From: UBA3839 sp902776985 | GTDB taxonomy: Bacteria; Bacteroidota; Bacteroidia; Bacteroidales; Bacteroidaceae | Length of the DNA: 64,000 nucleotides | Direction: 5' to 3' | Assembly (NCBI GenBank): GCA_902776985.1 | Contig: CACYSD010000003.1 | Coordinates: 1 to 64,000 of the forward strand | Shown: one piece after another, positions 1 to 7,761 of the stretch | Layout of the letters: every line of letters begins with the position of its first letter | Position numbering within the stretch: the stretch's first letter is position 1 | The notes under the pieces: generated by a model | The model's database searches: none | What the model saw: only the letters and a program-made list of their open reading frames with translations | What the model was told of the DNA's origin: nothing | Translations under genes and position numbers: made by a program

Positions 1-99
1 AACGAAGCCTCGCGTGCCAACAAGATGATTAACACCTGGATCAGCCGCGGCTATGTTATACAGTATACAGTATACAGTTTTAAAAAGAACAGAACTTAA
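1..99 (+). CDS. C-terminal end of a truncated (left-edge) protein, possibly a mobile-element VirE/primase-type protein
   Basis: The frame is open from the first base and ends at a TAA at 97-99, giving 32 C-terminal residues. The residues NKMINTWISRGYVI look like the end of a winged-helix module. In Bacteroidota such a tail commonly ends VirE-like or primase-like proteins of prophage-derived clusters, and the P5-like gene just downstream fits that setting. The family assignment is an inference from a short fragment. The rest of the gene lies left of the window. Confidence 0.4.
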   Translation, partial: NEASRANKMINTWISRGYVIQYTVYSFKKNRT

Positions 100-155
100 A
101 CCTCTTAAACCTCTTGAACTTTTATGTCTTGGACGCAAAATTTTCGCAAAATTTA

Positions 156-177
156 TCACAAAATCTGGATTTTGTGA
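156..177. repeat. Perfect 10-bp inverted repeat
   Basis: TCACAAAATC at 156-165 is followed after two bases by GATTTTGTGA at 168-177. The arms are perfectly complementary. A related half (ATTTTGTGG) follows at 181-189. It could act as a hairpin or a protein site. There is no T-tract to make it a terminator. Confidence 0.6.
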
Positions 178-192
178 ACGATTTTGTGGCAA

Positions 193-250
193 TTCTTGCT
201 TTGCAAGCGTGCTCTTTTGAGTGCTTTCTTCAGCGGTATCGCAACGATGA
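193..250 (+). repeat. Two-hairpin dispersed element, copy 1
   Basis: Copy of a repeat also found at 20018-20083 and 20145-20203. The first hairpin is CTTGC-ttt-GCAAG at 195-207. It is followed directly by CGTGCTCTTTTGA and, after a variable stretch, by GGTATCGCAACGATGATT. This copy is the most diverged in the second stem. Confidence 0.65.
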
Positions 251-317
251 TTGTCTCCAAAAAACTCATCATGATAGCGCTCATTAACTTATAATTTATA
301 AATAATTTTTAATTAGT

Positions 318-416
318 TTGAACTTCTTAAACCTTTTAAACTTTTTGAACTTCTTGAACTTCTTGAACTTCTTGAACTTCTTGAACTTCTTGAACTTCTT
401 AAACTTCTTAAACCTC
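318..416 (+). repeat. Tandem array of 11 nonamers, consensus TTGAACTTC
   Basis: Eleven consecutive 9-bp units fill these positions. Six central units are identical, and flanking units vary as TTAAACCTT, TTAAACTTT, TTAAACTTC and TTAAACCTC. A related but mixed 8/9-bp array lies at 3513-3663. The unit length keeps a reading frame, but no long protein is read through it. Confidence 0.85.
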
Positions 417-423
417 TAATTAT

Positions 424-948
424 ATGCAATACATAGATCTACAAGCAGAGATAGAAAAGCTGCAACAGAAGTCGTGGTGGAACGACGAGATGCTCTCGCC
501 CTCCTACCAGTCTTGGCTCGAAAGAACCATAATGAGAAAACTGCCCGTCACTCGCGGCTATCGTAACAACAACCCGGGCAATATACGTCTGACCAAGACG
601 CAGTGGAAAGGGATGTGCGAGAAGCAGAAGGACGGCACTTTCTGCCAGTTCACCGACATAACTTGGGGATTCCGCGCTATGCTACGCCTGCTCAACAACT
701 ACTACTATAACTACCGCCTGCGCTCCGTCCGCGAAGTCGTAGGAAGGTGGGCACCGGGCAGCGACGGCAACAACGTCAAAGCCTACGCCCGCCGTGTCTG
801 CGTCTATGCCAACGTCACTCCTGCCCAACGCATCACTGCTCCCGACCTCGACCGCGGTCTCTGGTGCAACATCGTCGTGGATTCCAGCCTTTGTGTGTGT
901 ATTGAGAGTGTTGTGATATGCTATTGTTCAATTTCGCGGGTGGTATAG
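424..948 (+). pseudogene. P5-like phage lysozyme/structural protein gene with degraded 3' end
   Basis: The first ~150 residues match the phage structural protein P5-like family, which is thought to act as a peptidoglycan-degrading phage component. The hallmark is RGYRNNNPGNIR at about residues 44-55, followed by QFTDITWGFRAM. From about residue 150 (after LWCNIVV) the sequence becomes Cys/Val-rich and no longer protein-like. The frame then runs 28 bp into the opposite-strand lysA. I read this as a gene whose true end was lost when the element decayed or was cut off. The upstream gene tail at 1-99 is probably from the same element. A short expressed protein cannot be excluded. Confidence 0.6.
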
Positions 949-2099
949 CTGCGAGGAAGGGGACGCAGGTTGTAGTTGGAGGCCATGGCTTCGCCGTAGG
1001 CACCGGCTGAGCGGATGGCTAGGATGTCGCCTCGGTGCACGGTCGGGAGTTTGTAGCCCACAGCGAAAGTGTCGCTGGATTCGCATATCGGTCCAACCAC
1101 ATCGTAGGTCTCTACGCCTTCTGGCATGGCAAAAGGAAGGGCTGGTGTGAGGTTGGGTGTCTGCGAAGCGGTGATGTTCTCAATCTTGTGCAATGCTCCG
1201 TAGAGGGCAGGACGGATGAGTTCTGTCATTCCCGCATCGACGATGGCGAACTTGCGTTCGGTGCCTTGCTTGACGTAGAGTACTCGTGTGATGAGGCTTC
1301 CGCACTGTGCCACGATGGCGCGTCCCAGCTCAAAGTGGATTTGGTTGTGCGGACGCTGGCGCAGATTGTCGTGGAAGGTGGCGAAGTATTTCTGGAAGTC
1401 GGGAATGGGGTGTGTATTGGGATTCTCATAGTCCACTCCAAGACCGCCTCCCACGTTGATGACTTCGAGGGTGATGCCGTTGGATTCGAGCATGTCCTGA
1501 ATCTCATTGATTCGCAGGGCGAGTGCCTGGAAATCGTCCATCTCGAGTATTTGGCTGCCGATGTGGAAGTGAAGTCCTCGCAACAGGATATTTTCCATGC
1601 TTTGTGCCTGACGTATCACGTCAAGCGTGTCGGCAAGTGCGATTCCGAATTTGTTCTCTGCCAGTCCTGTAGTGATGTTGGCGTGGGTGTGTGCTCCTAC
1701 ATCGGGATTGATTCGGAGACACACAGCGGCACGTTTGTTCATGCGGTTGGCGATGTCGTTGATGACTTCGAGTTCAGGAATGCTTTCCACATTGAAGCAG
1801 AAGATGTCGTTGTGGAGGGCAAGACGGATTTCGTTGTCGTTCTTCCCCACACCTGCAAAGACTATCTTTGAGGGGTGGAATCCTGCATTGATGGCAGCTT
1901 CTACTTCCCATCCGCTTACGCAGTCAACTCCTAATCCTGCCTTGACGATGCGTTCGAGCACGAGTGGGTTGGCGTTAGCCTTGATTGCGTAGTGAACGTG
2001 GTAGTTCTTGTATTTGTTTACTTCTCTGCACAGACTGGCGAGGGTTTCATCGAGGAGGTCTGTGTCGTAGAGGTAATATGGAGTCTGTCGTGTTGTCAT
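921..2099 (-). CDS. lysA: Diaminopimelate decarboxylase
   Basis: A 392-residue PLP enzyme that decarboxylates meso-diaminopimelate to L-lysine in the cytoplasm, the last lysine step. The alanine-racemase-like barrel carries the PLP lysine in HYAIKAN (K40), then HFHIGSQI, NVGGGLGVDY and ELGRAIV. The C-terminal beta domain has the substrate-binding GPICESSD and GAYGEAMASNYN. Length is normal for a monofunctional LysA. Its ATG shares one base with the TAA of the aspartate kinase gene (TAATG), so the two are probably translationally coupled and joint steps of the aspartate-to-lysine route. Its 3' end overlaps the degraded phage gene on the other strand. Confidence 0.95.
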   Translation of the reverse strand: MTTRQTPYYLYDTDLLDETLASLCREVNKYKNYHVHYAIKANANPLVLERIVKAGLGVDCVSGWEVEAAINAGFHPSKIVFAGVGKNDNEIRLALHNDIFCFNVESIPELEVINDIANRMNKRAAVCLRINPDVGAHTHANITTGLAENKFGIALADTLDVIRQAQSMENILLRGLHFHIGSQILEMDDFQALALRINEIQDMLESNGITLEVINVGGGLGVDYENPNTHPIPDFQKYFATFHDNLRQRPHNQIHFELGRAIVAQCGSLITRVLYVKQGTERKFAIVDAGMTELIRPALYGALHKIENITASQTPNLTPALPFAMPEGVETYDVVGPICESSDTFAVGYKLPTVHRGDILAIRSAGAYGEAMASNYNLRPLPRSYTTREIEQ

Positions 2100-3412
2100 T
2101 ATTGGAAGAGGTGGTTGCTAAGCGACTGAAGTGCACGCTTCTTGTCTTGCGCGGAAATAAGGAATGAGATGTTGTGGTTGCTTCCTCCGTAGGAAATCAT
2201 GCGTACTGGGATTTCGTGGAGAGCCTCTGTAACCTTGGACTCGAAACCAACGTTCTGCCAGTCGAGGTCACCTACCACACAGATAATGCACATGTCCTTG
2301 TCCACCTTGACTGTTCCGAATTTCTTCAGCTCGTTGATAATCTGAGTGAGGTTGGATGTGTTGTCGATTGATACGGATACTCCGACCTCGGAAGTGCAGA
2401 CCATGTCGATGCTGGTCTTGAAGGTCTCGAAAATTTCAAACACTTTGCGGAGGAAACCGTAGGCGAGGAGCATGCGGCTGGATGTGATGTTGATGGCTGT
2501 GATGTTGTCCTTAGCTGCAACTGCCTTGATTTTGCCGTACTCGATGTTGTCGGTGATGATGGTTCCGGCAGCGGAAGGATCCATGGTGTTGAGGAGCTTT
2601 ACCGGGATGCCTGCGAACTTGGCTGGCTGGATGCAGGTAGGGTGGAGGATCTTGGCTCCGAAATATGCGAGTTCGGCTGCTTCCTCGAAGTGGAGCTGCC
2701 CAACTGGTGCCGTGTTGTCCACAAAGCGTGGGTCGTTGTTGTGCATACCGTCGATGTCGGTCCAGATTTGGATTTCGCTTGCTCCGATTGCTGCACCGAT
2801 GAGTGATGCGGTGTAGTCGCTTCCTCCGCGCTGTAGGTTGTCGATTTCTCCGTAGGCATTGCGGCAGATGAATCCCTGGGTGATGTATATGGTCTTACCC
2901 TCATGCTCTTCAAGCTGGCTCTGAAGCTTCTCCTTGATGTATTCGAGGTCAGGCTCTGCGTTCTTGTCGGTACGCATGAATTCGAGCGCAGGGATGAGGC
3001 ATGCGTTGATACCCTTTTCGAGGAGATAGTTTGTGACCATGTTGGTTGAGATGAGTTCTCCCTGTCCCACGATGATTTTTTCCTCAAACATGGTGAAGAT
3101 TCCCTTGGTGAACGAACGAAGGTAGTCAAACTCCTGTTTGATGAAGTCGAGCGTACGTGCCTTATATTCCTCTGTTTCGTAGAGTTCAGCCACGTGGCGC
3201 TTATACTTGTTCTCGAGGTTGTTGATGGTTTCATTTGCTCCTTCCGGATTCTTCTTGTAGAGGTAGTCGGAGATTTCAACGAGTGTGTTGGTTGTGCCCG
3301 ACATAGCGGAAAGAACTACGATTTTTTGCTGGTCGTCATTGATGAGGTTGACAACTTCTTTCATTCTCTGTGGCGAACCTACGGATGTGCCACCAAATTT
3401 CAGTACTTTCAT
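2099..3412 (-). CDS. lysC: Aspartate kinase, monofunctional with ACT domains
   Basis: A 437-residue kinase that phosphorylates L-aspartate, committing it to lysine, threonine and methionine synthesis. The N-terminal amino-acid kinase fold starts with KFGGTSVGSPQRM. RGGSDYTASL and WTDIDGMHNNDP form the active site. The last ~150 residues are a tandem ACT region, the usual site of end-product feedback inhibition. There is no homoserine dehydrogenase domain, so it is monofunctional. It precedes lysA with a TAATG overlap. I see no clear promoter directly in front of it; the ~300 bp upstream is filled with repeats, so it may be read from a distant promoter or an unrecognised one. Confidence 0.93.
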   Translation of the reverse strand: MKVLKFGGTSVGSPQRMKEVVNLINDDQQKIVVLSAMSGTTNTLVEISDYLYKKNPEGANETINNLENKYKRHVAELYETEEYKARTLDFIKQEFDYLRSFTKGIFTMFEEKIIVGQGELISTNMVTNYLLEKGINACLIPALEFMRTDKNAEPDLEYIKEKLQSQLEEHEGKTIYITQGFICRNAYGEIDNLQRGGSDYTASLIGAAIGASEIQIWTDIDGMHNNDPRFVDNTAPVGQLHFEEAAELAYFGAKILHPTCIQPAKFAGIPVKLLNTMDPSAAGTIITDNIEYGKIKAVAAKDNITAINITSSRMLLAYGFLRKVFEIFETFKTSIDMVCTSEVGVSVSIDNTSNLTQIINELKKFGTVKVDKDMCIICVVGDLDWQNVGFESKVTEALHEIPVRMISYGGSNHNISFLISAQDKKRALQSLSNHLFQ

Positions 3413-3429
3413 TATATATTAAATAATCA

Positions 3430-3475
3430 GACCCCCTCTAACTCCTCCTGCAGGGGGAGGATGGTTACCACCATC
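3430..3475 (+). repeat. GACCCCCTC-type dispersed repeat, copy A
   Basis: It starts AGACCCCCTCTAACTCC and contains the self-complementary core CTCCTGCAGGGGGAG, then GATGGTTACCACCATC, a second inverted repeat. It shares its opening with copy C (19571-19665) and, inverted, copy B (3676-3724). Confidence 0.55.
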
Positions 3476-3512
3476 CGGGAGTTATTGTTAATTTCTAATA
3501 ATCTATATTATC

Positions 3513-3663
3513 TTGAACTCTTGAACCCTTGAACCTCTTGAACTCTTGAACTCTTGAACTTCTTGAACTCTTGAACTCTTGAACTCTTGAACTCTTGAAC
3601 TTCTTGAACTTCTTGAACTTCTTGAACTTCTTGAACTCTTGAACTCTTGAACTCTTGAACTTT
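3513..3663 (+). repeat. Tandem array of 18 units of 8 or 9 bp, TTGAACTC / TTGAACTTC
   Basis: Eighteen TTGAAC-headed units lie head to tail. Most are the 8-mer TTGAACTC. A block of four 9-mers TTGAACTTC lies at 3595-3630, a single one at 3554, and early units are variant (TTGAACCC, TTGAACCTC). The mixed unit length suggests slippage rather than coding constraint. Confidence 0.85.
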
Positions 3664-3675
3664 ATCATTATTTGG

Positions 3676-3724
3676 GGTTCTAACTACTCCCCGCCCTTGG
3701 GAGGGGCAAGGGGAGGGTCTTCTA
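3676..3724 (-). repeat. GACCC-type dispersed repeat, copy B (inverted)
   Basis: Read on the minus strand it begins AAGACCCTCCCC and ends GGGGAGTAGTTAGAACC, matching the two ends of copy C at 19571-19665. The centre CCCTCCCAAGGGCGGGG is strongly self-complementary. It overlaps the 3' end of the ftsE-like gene, which may use it as a transcription terminator. Confidence 0.55.
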
Positions 3725-4396
3725 CTCCTCGCTTTCCACTCTCTCTGTGAGGTGCTTGTCCTTACATTCGAAGATGCGTCCGGGGAACATGTCGAGGAGG
3801 TGGAGGTTATGTGTCACCATTACTACAGTGGCTCCCTGTTCACATACCTTGTGCAGCAGTTCTGTGATGTTGCGGCTGGTTTCGGTGTCGAGGTTCCCTG
3901 TAGGCTCGTCGGCAAGGATAATCTCGGGGTTGTTGAGCATGGCACGGGCAATGGCGATGCGCTGCTGTTCACCTCCAGAGAGTTCATTAGGATATTTATA
4001 ACCCTTGGTTTCCATTCCCACGAGAGTGAGTACTTCTTCTATGCGCTGCTTTATCTCAACCTTGCTTTTCCATCCGGTTGCCTTGAGCACAAAATAGAGG
4101 TTACGCTCTACAGTGCGGTCGTTGAGCAGTTTGAAGTCCTGGAAGATGATGCCTACCTTGCGGCGCAGTTGAGGAAGGTGCTTGCGGCGCAGTTTGTGCA
4201 GCTCGAATTCAAGCACACGCGCTTCGCCTTCAGTTACTGGCAGTTCGGCATACATGGTCTTGAGAAGGGAACTCTTGCCTGAGCCTACCTTACCTATGAG
4301 GTAGACGAACTCGCCCTTGTTGATGCTGAGATTGACATCGGTGAGAACTTCCTGTTCTTCCTGGAAAACGTTGACGTTTTTGTATTCTATCTGCAT
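3722..4396 (-). CDS. ftsE: FtsE-type ABC transporter ATPase
   Basis: A 224-residue ABC ATPase. It has Walker A GKVGSGKSS (about residues 35-43), Q-loop IIFQDFKLL, signature LSGGEQQR, Walker B IILADEPTG and switch histidine VTHN. The order and wording (DFKLLNDRTV, ADEPTGNLD) fit FtsE, which with the membrane protein FtsX controls peptidoglycan hydrolases at the division site. No ftsX is adjacent; in Bacteroidota the two are often apart. It lies 14 bp after hisIE on the same strand, so it is probably co-transcribed with the histidine genes. A LolD-like ATPase is the main alternative. Confidence 0.82.
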   Translation of the reverse strand: MQIEYKNVNVFQEEQEVLTDVNLSINKGEFVYLIGKVGSGKSSLLKTMYAELPVTEGEARVLEFELHKLRRKHLPQLRRKVGIIFQDFKLLNDRTVERNLYFVLKATGWKSKVEIKQRIEEVLTLVGMETKGYKYPNELSGGEQQRIAIARAMLNNPEIILADEPTGNLDTETSRNITELLHKVCEQGATVVMVTHNLHLLDMFPGRIFECKDKHLTERVESEE

Positions 4397-4410
4397 ATCG
4401 TGTGTGTGAA

Positions 4411-5022
4411 TCAGTGTTTATGCCAGTTGGGGTCGTGACGTACTTGCAGTTCCTTTGCGAGATCCTCTATCTTCAGACCTTTGGATGTAAGAAGTACGAT
4501 GAGGTGGTAGAGCATGTCGGATGCTTCATAGACGAGGCGCTCGTTGTTGTTGGCAACGGCTTCGATTACAGCTTCCAGGGCTTCTTCTCCCACTTTCTGC
4601 GCCATGCGGTGGCATCCGTCGCGGAAGAGGCTGGTGGTGTAGCTGCCTTCGGGCATTTCCTCATGGCGTTTCTCAATGAATCGCTGGAGTTCGGTGAGGA
4701 ACATGATTGGGTTGTCGTTTTCCTCGTTCCAGCAAGTGTCAGCTCCTGTGTGGCACACTGGCCCGCAGGGATTAGCCTTGATGAGCAGAGTGTCGTTGTC
4801 GCAGTCGTTTGCGATGCTTACCACATTGAGGTAGTTGCCGCTCGTCTCGCCCTTTGTCCAGAGGGTATTGCGGGTGCGGCTGAAGAATGTCACCTTGCCT
4901 GTCTCTACGGTCTTCTGGTATGCCTCCTCGTTCATGAATCCGAGCATGAGCACCTTAAGTGTCTTTGCGTCCTGAATGATGGCTGGCACAAGACCGTTCA
5001 TTTTCTGAAAATCTATTGTCAT
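4411..5022 (-). CDS. hisIE: Bifunctional phosphoribosyl-AMP cyclohydrolase / phosphoribosyl-ATP pyrophosphatase
   Basis: A 203-residue fusion catalysing histidine steps 2 and 3. The N-terminal HisI half (about 1-105) has the metal-binding cysteines in NPCGPVCHTGADTCW. The C-terminal HisE half has the EEALEAVIEA helix and YEASDMLYHL, typical of MazG-like pyrophosphohydrolases. Its ATG overlaps the hisF stop by four bases (ATGA), so translation is probably coupled. It is the last histidine gene of the local operon. Confidence 0.95.
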   Translation of the reverse strand: MTIDFQKMNGLVPAIIQDAKTLKVLMLGFMNEEAYQKTVETGKVTFFSRTRNTLWTKGETSGNYLNVVSIANDCDNDTLLIKANPCGPVCHTGADTCWNEENDNPIMFLTELQRFIEKRHEEMPEGSYTTSLFRDGCHRMAQKVGEEALEAVIEAVANNNERLVYEASDMLYHLIVLLTSKGLKIEDLAKELQVRHDPNWHKH

Positions 5023-5774
5023 AATCTTACGTTGATTCCTTCGTTATGTAGATATTGTTTTAATTCTGGAATAGGTATTTCTCCGAAGTGGAAAACACTT
5101 GCCGCGAGGGCTGCGTCGGCATGTCCCTCGGTAAAAGTGTCGCGGAAATGCTCCTTGCTGCCTGCACCGCCCGATGCTATCACTGGAATTGTGAGTTCGT
5201 CACTCAGACGGCGAAGGGCATCGTTGGCAAAACCCTGTTTGACTCCGTCGTGGTTCATGCTGGTAAATAGAATCTCACCTGCACCGCGTCGGTTTGCTTC
5301 CCTTGCCCATTCGAAGAGGTTGATGCCTGTGGGCACGCGTCCTCCGTTGAGAAAACACTCCCATTCTCCGTCATGAAGTTTAGCATCAATAGCCACTACG
5401 CAAACCTGTGAACCATAGTTCGATACGATTTCATTAATCAGGTCGGGATTCTTCAGAGCAGCAGAGTTTACACTCACTTTGTCGGCACCAGCATTGAGCA
5501 GACGGTCTACGTCGCTAAGCTGGTTGATTCCGCCGCCTACGGTGAAGGGGATGTTTATCTCCTGAGCAATGCGGCTCACCAGTTCGGTGAATGTCTTGCG
5601 TCCCTCGTGACTGGCTGTGATGTCGAGGTAGACCAGTTCGTCGGCTCCCTGATCGCTGTAGGCTTTGCCCAACTCCACTGGGTCGCCTGCCTTGCGCAGG
5701 TTGACGAAGTTGGTGCCCTTCACGGTCTCACCGTTCTTTATGTCAAGACAAGGGATGATTCGTTTAGCTAACAT
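5019..5774 (-). CDS. hisF: Imidazole glycerol phosphate synthase cyclase subunit
   Basis: A TIM-barrel enzyme (251 residues from the ATG at 5774) that closes the imidazole ring with ammonia from HisH, giving IGP and AICAR. It starts MLAKRIIPCLDI, the canonical HisF opening with catalytic Asp in CLDI, and has VGGGI and IASGGAGS phosphate-binding loops. The frame is open to a TTG at 5783, but the ATG matches the family. It overlaps hisA and hisIE, as expected for tightly packed histidine operons. Confidence 0.95.
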   Translation of the reverse strand: MLAKRIIPCLDIKNGETVKGTNFVNLRKAGDPVELGKAYSDQGADELVYLDITASHEGRKTFTELVSRIAQEINIPFTVGGGINQLSDVDRLLNAGADKVSVNSAALKNPDLINEIVSNYGSQVCVVAIDAKLHDGEWECFLNGGRVPTGINLFEWAREANRRGAGEILFTSMNHDGVKQGFANDALRRLSDELTIPVIASGGAGSKEHFRDTFTEGHADAALAASVFHFGEIPIPELKQYLHNEGINVRL

Positions 5775-6489
5775 ATTGCTCAAGGTCTTTGAGAGTGATT
5801 TTACCTTCGTAGAATGCCTTGCCGAACACTACAGCCGGGATTCCTGCCGCGTCGAGGGCACGTATGTCGTCCATGCAACTTACACCGCCGCTGGCGATGA
5901 GGTGCAGATCGGGCACTTCCTTCATGATGTTGCGGTAGAGTTCGATGGATGGTCCCTGCATCATGCCGTCGAGAGAGATGTCGGTGCAGAGAACCTGACT
6001 GATTCCGCTTGCGTGATATTTCTTAATGAAAGGAATGACTGACTGCTGGGCATCGTCCTCCAGCCATCCGTTGATGCTTATCTTCCCGTTGCGGGTGTCG
6101 GCACCAAGGATGAAACGGCTTTCGCCATACTGGCTGACCCAACCCATGAACAGGTCGGGATTGCTCACAGCCACCGAACCTACAGTCACCTTTGCAGCAC
6201 CGGCGTTGAAAGCTGTCTGAAGATCGTCAGAGGACTTGATTCCTCCTCCGAAATCCACTACCAGCGAGGTGCTGCTGGCAATCTGTTCCACAACCTTCGC
6301 ATTGACGATGTGCTTTGCTTTCGCTCCGTCCAGATCCACTACGTGCAGACGCTTCACTCCGGCTGCCTCGAAAGCCTTTGCCACTTCCGCAGGCTCGGAG
6401 CTGTATTCGGTCTTCTGGCTGTAGTCACCTTGTCGGAGGCGTACACAGTGTCCGTCAATTATGTCGATTGCGGGAATAAGTTCTATCAT
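5764..6489 (-). CDS. hisA: ProFAR isomerase (phosphoribosylformimino-AICAR-ribotide isomerase)
   Basis: A 241-residue TIM barrel isomerising ProFAR to PRFAR, the HisF/HisH substrate. It starts MIELIPAIDIIDGHCVRL with the catalytic Asp in AIDI, followed by VDFGGGI, CTDISLDGMMQGP and IASGGVS. Its ATG overlaps the hisH stop by four bases and its end overlaps hisF. The length is normal. Confidence 0.95.
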   Translation of the reverse strand: MIELIPAIDIIDGHCVRLRQGDYSQKTEYSSEPAEVAKAFEAAGVKRLHVVDLDGAKAKHIVNAKVVEQIASSTSLVVDFGGGIKSSDDLQTAFNAGAAKVTVGSVAVSNPDLFMGWVSQYGESRFILGADTRNGKISINGWLEDDAQQSVIPFIKKYHASGISQVLCTDISLDGMMQGPSIELYRNIMKEVPDLHLIASGGVSCMDDIRALDAAGIPAVVFGKAFYEGKITLKDLEQYVS

Positions 6490-7076
6490 AAATCCAAAAA
6501 GTTTCTTAAGATGCGTTCGCCTACCTTTCCGCTCTTCTCAGGATGGAACTGAGTAGCATAGAAGTTGTCCTTGCACAGTGCGGCAGAGTAGGGCTGAATG
6601 TAGTCTGTACGGGCAATTGTCTGCTGGCATAGGGGAACATAGTAGCTGTGGATGAAATACACGAATTCCTCACGGTTGAACCCCTTGAAAAGCGGATTCT
6701 GCTCCACACTTATGGTGTTCCATCCCATCTGTGGAATTTTATCCTCACGCCTCTGCGGATTAAAGTGAATCACATCAGCGTCGAAGATGCCCAGACAATC
6801 CGTATCGCCTTCCTCGCTATGGCGGCAGAGAAGCTGCATGCCGATGCAGATACCGAGCAGCGGCTGGCGCAGTCCTCGTATCACTTCGTCCAACTTGTGC
6901 TCCTTCAGATACTGCATGGCGGAGTGAGCCTCACCCTGTCCGGGAAACACTACACGATCCGACTTCATCAGCACTTCTGCATCATCGGTCACAGTAGGAG
7001 TTATCCCCAGTCGTTGCAAAGCATTGACTACGGAATAGATATTGCCGGCATTATATTTTATTACAGATACGTTCAT
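6486..7076 (-). CDS. hisH: Imidazole glycerol phosphate synthase glutamine amidotransferase subunit
   Basis: A class I glutaminase that feeds ammonia to HisF. It shows the oxyanion motif PGQGEAHSAM, nucleophile elbow LLGICIGMQLL with catalytic Cys, and a C-terminal QFHPEKSG with the His/Glu pair. I place the start at the ATG at 7076 (196 residues, MNVSVIKYNAGN). The in-frame TTG at 7097 lies inside the TAACTTTG promoter box and cannot be translated from that transcript. First gene of hisH-hisA-hisF-hisIE. The other his genes are outside the window. Confidence 0.94.
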   Translation of the reverse strand: MNVSVIKYNAGNIYSVVNALQRLGITPTVTDDAEVLMKSDRVVFPGQGEAHSAMQYLKEHKLDEVIRGLRQPLLGICIGMQLLCRHSEEGDTDCLGIFDADVIHFNPQRREDKIPQMGWNTISVEQNPLFKGFNREEFVYFIHSYYVPLCQQTIARTDYIQPYSAALCKDNFYATQFHPEKSGKVGERILRNFLDL

Positions 7077-7094
7077 AAAACTACATTCATTTTG

Positions 7095-7102
7095 CAAAGT
7101 TA
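7095..7102 (-). promoter_or_regulatory. TAnnTTTG promoter (-7 box) for the his operon
   Basis: TAACTTTG read on the minus strand, about 19 bp before the hisH ATG. It predicts a transcript start some 7 bp downstream and a very short leader. No good TTTG -33 box at 19-21 bp was found. Confidence 0.6.
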
Positions 7103-7288
7103 CAACAAATTACCTTTATTAGACGAACTTTTTTTACAAAAACCATATTTTTACTTCCATTTTGATTATAAATTGATAGAATTTCGTAACTTTACCGAAG
7201 ATTTTACCGAGTAAAAGTAAGGAATTGTATTCTTACAGTTTCGTGGTTTTACTTTTTTCTGATTGTGTTATAATTACATTTCTGTAAA

Positions 7289-7579
7289 GTGCGTTTTGGT
7301 AAAAGTGAACAGGTAGGCGATGTGGTGCGCCAGTTTTTGAGAAGTGAAGGTTTGGAAACTCCTCTGAATCAGCATAGACTGATTGCTGCGTGGTCGGAAG
7401 TTATGGGAGAGGGTATCAGGCGTTATACTGGTGAGGTGTTTATCAAGAACCAGACTCTTTTTGTGCAGATACGTTCTTCGGTGCTTCGTCAGGAACTGAA
7501 TATGACGAAGGCTAATCTGGTTGCAAAGCTCAACAATCATGTCAAAGCACAAGTGATTTGTGACATCAAGTTTTATTAA
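7289..7579 (+). CDS. DUF721 (DciA-like) domain protein
   Basis: A 96-residue protein almost wholly covered by the DUF721 domain. It has the family pattern LIAAWSEVMGEGIRRYT...VFIKNQTLFVQIRSSVLRQEL split over residues ~30-70. DUF721 includes DciA, which helps load the replicative helicase; whether this short form does so is unproven. The start is GTG, because a stop lies in frame shortly upstream and no ATG exists before residue 39. It is transcribed away from hisH, and a single-gene unit is likely. Confidence 0.8.
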   Translation: MRFGKSEQVGDVVRQFLRSEGLETPLNQHRLIAAWSEVMGEGIRRYTGEVFIKNQTLFVQIRSSVLRQELNMTKANLVAKLNNHVKAQVICDIKFY

Positions 7580-7624
7580 GGCAGGTTCATCTATTCGACA
7601 TTATTGAACCTATACAAAAAAAGG

Positions 7625-7658
7625 GGGCTATCCCTCTGCTCACGCAGAAGAATAGCCC
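7625..7658 (-). terminator. Rho-independent terminator of galE
   Basis: GGGCTAT at 7625-7631 pairs with ATAGCCC at 7652-7658, with an inner TCTGC/GCAGA stem. On the minus strand the hairpin is followed by a run of Ts (complement of the A-run 7614-7622). It ends leftward galE transcription. It may also stop rightward readthrough from the DUF721 gene. Confidence 0.75.
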
Positions 7659-7688
7659 AACACAAACACAAAATAAAACACGACAAAA

Positions 7689-7745
7689 CTGCATATTCCC
7701 TATGCAAATAATGAAACCTTACTGCTAAAGGGAATGTAAATGCAG
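7689..7745 (-). other. Structured region in galE 3' untranslated RNA
   Basis: CTGCAT-ATTCCCT at 7689-7701 pairs with AGGGAAT-gtaa-ATGCAG ending at 7745. This gives a long stem with one 4-base bulge, between the galE stop and its terminator. It may be an RNA-stabilising or regulatory structure; function unknown. Confidence 0.5.
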
Positions 7746-7761
7746 TGTGGGGTTTTATGGG

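Larger units (their letters stand above)
95..423. other. Gene-free stretch rich in repeats
   Basis: About 320 bases without a credible gene. It holds three TTRAAC units at 95-121, a perfect 10-bp inverted repeat at 156-177, one copy of a two-hairpin dispersed element at 193-250, and an 11-unit nonamer array at 318-416 that runs up to the start of the P5-like gene. No TAnnTTTG promoter is obvious in front of that gene. Confidence 0.7.
3413..3721. other. Gene-free repeat-filled stretch between ftsE-like gene and aspartate kinase
   Basis: About 310 bases with no gene. It contains a C/G-rich dispersed repeat near 3430-3475, the 18-unit TTGAAC array at 3513-3663 and a second, inverted copy of the C/G-rich repeat at 3676-3724. 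All are likely transcribed if the his-ftsE message continues into lysC-lysA. Confidence 0.7.

Noticed and set aside
1035..1871. 278-codon plus-strand frame antisense to lysA
   Set aside because: It mirrors the codon pattern of lysA, has no recognisable domain, and lysA on the other strand has all catalytic motifs.
4402..5376. 324-codon plus-strand frame across hisIE and hisF
   Set aside because: Antisense shadow of two clear histidine genes. Its composition is Val/Cys-rich and not protein-like.
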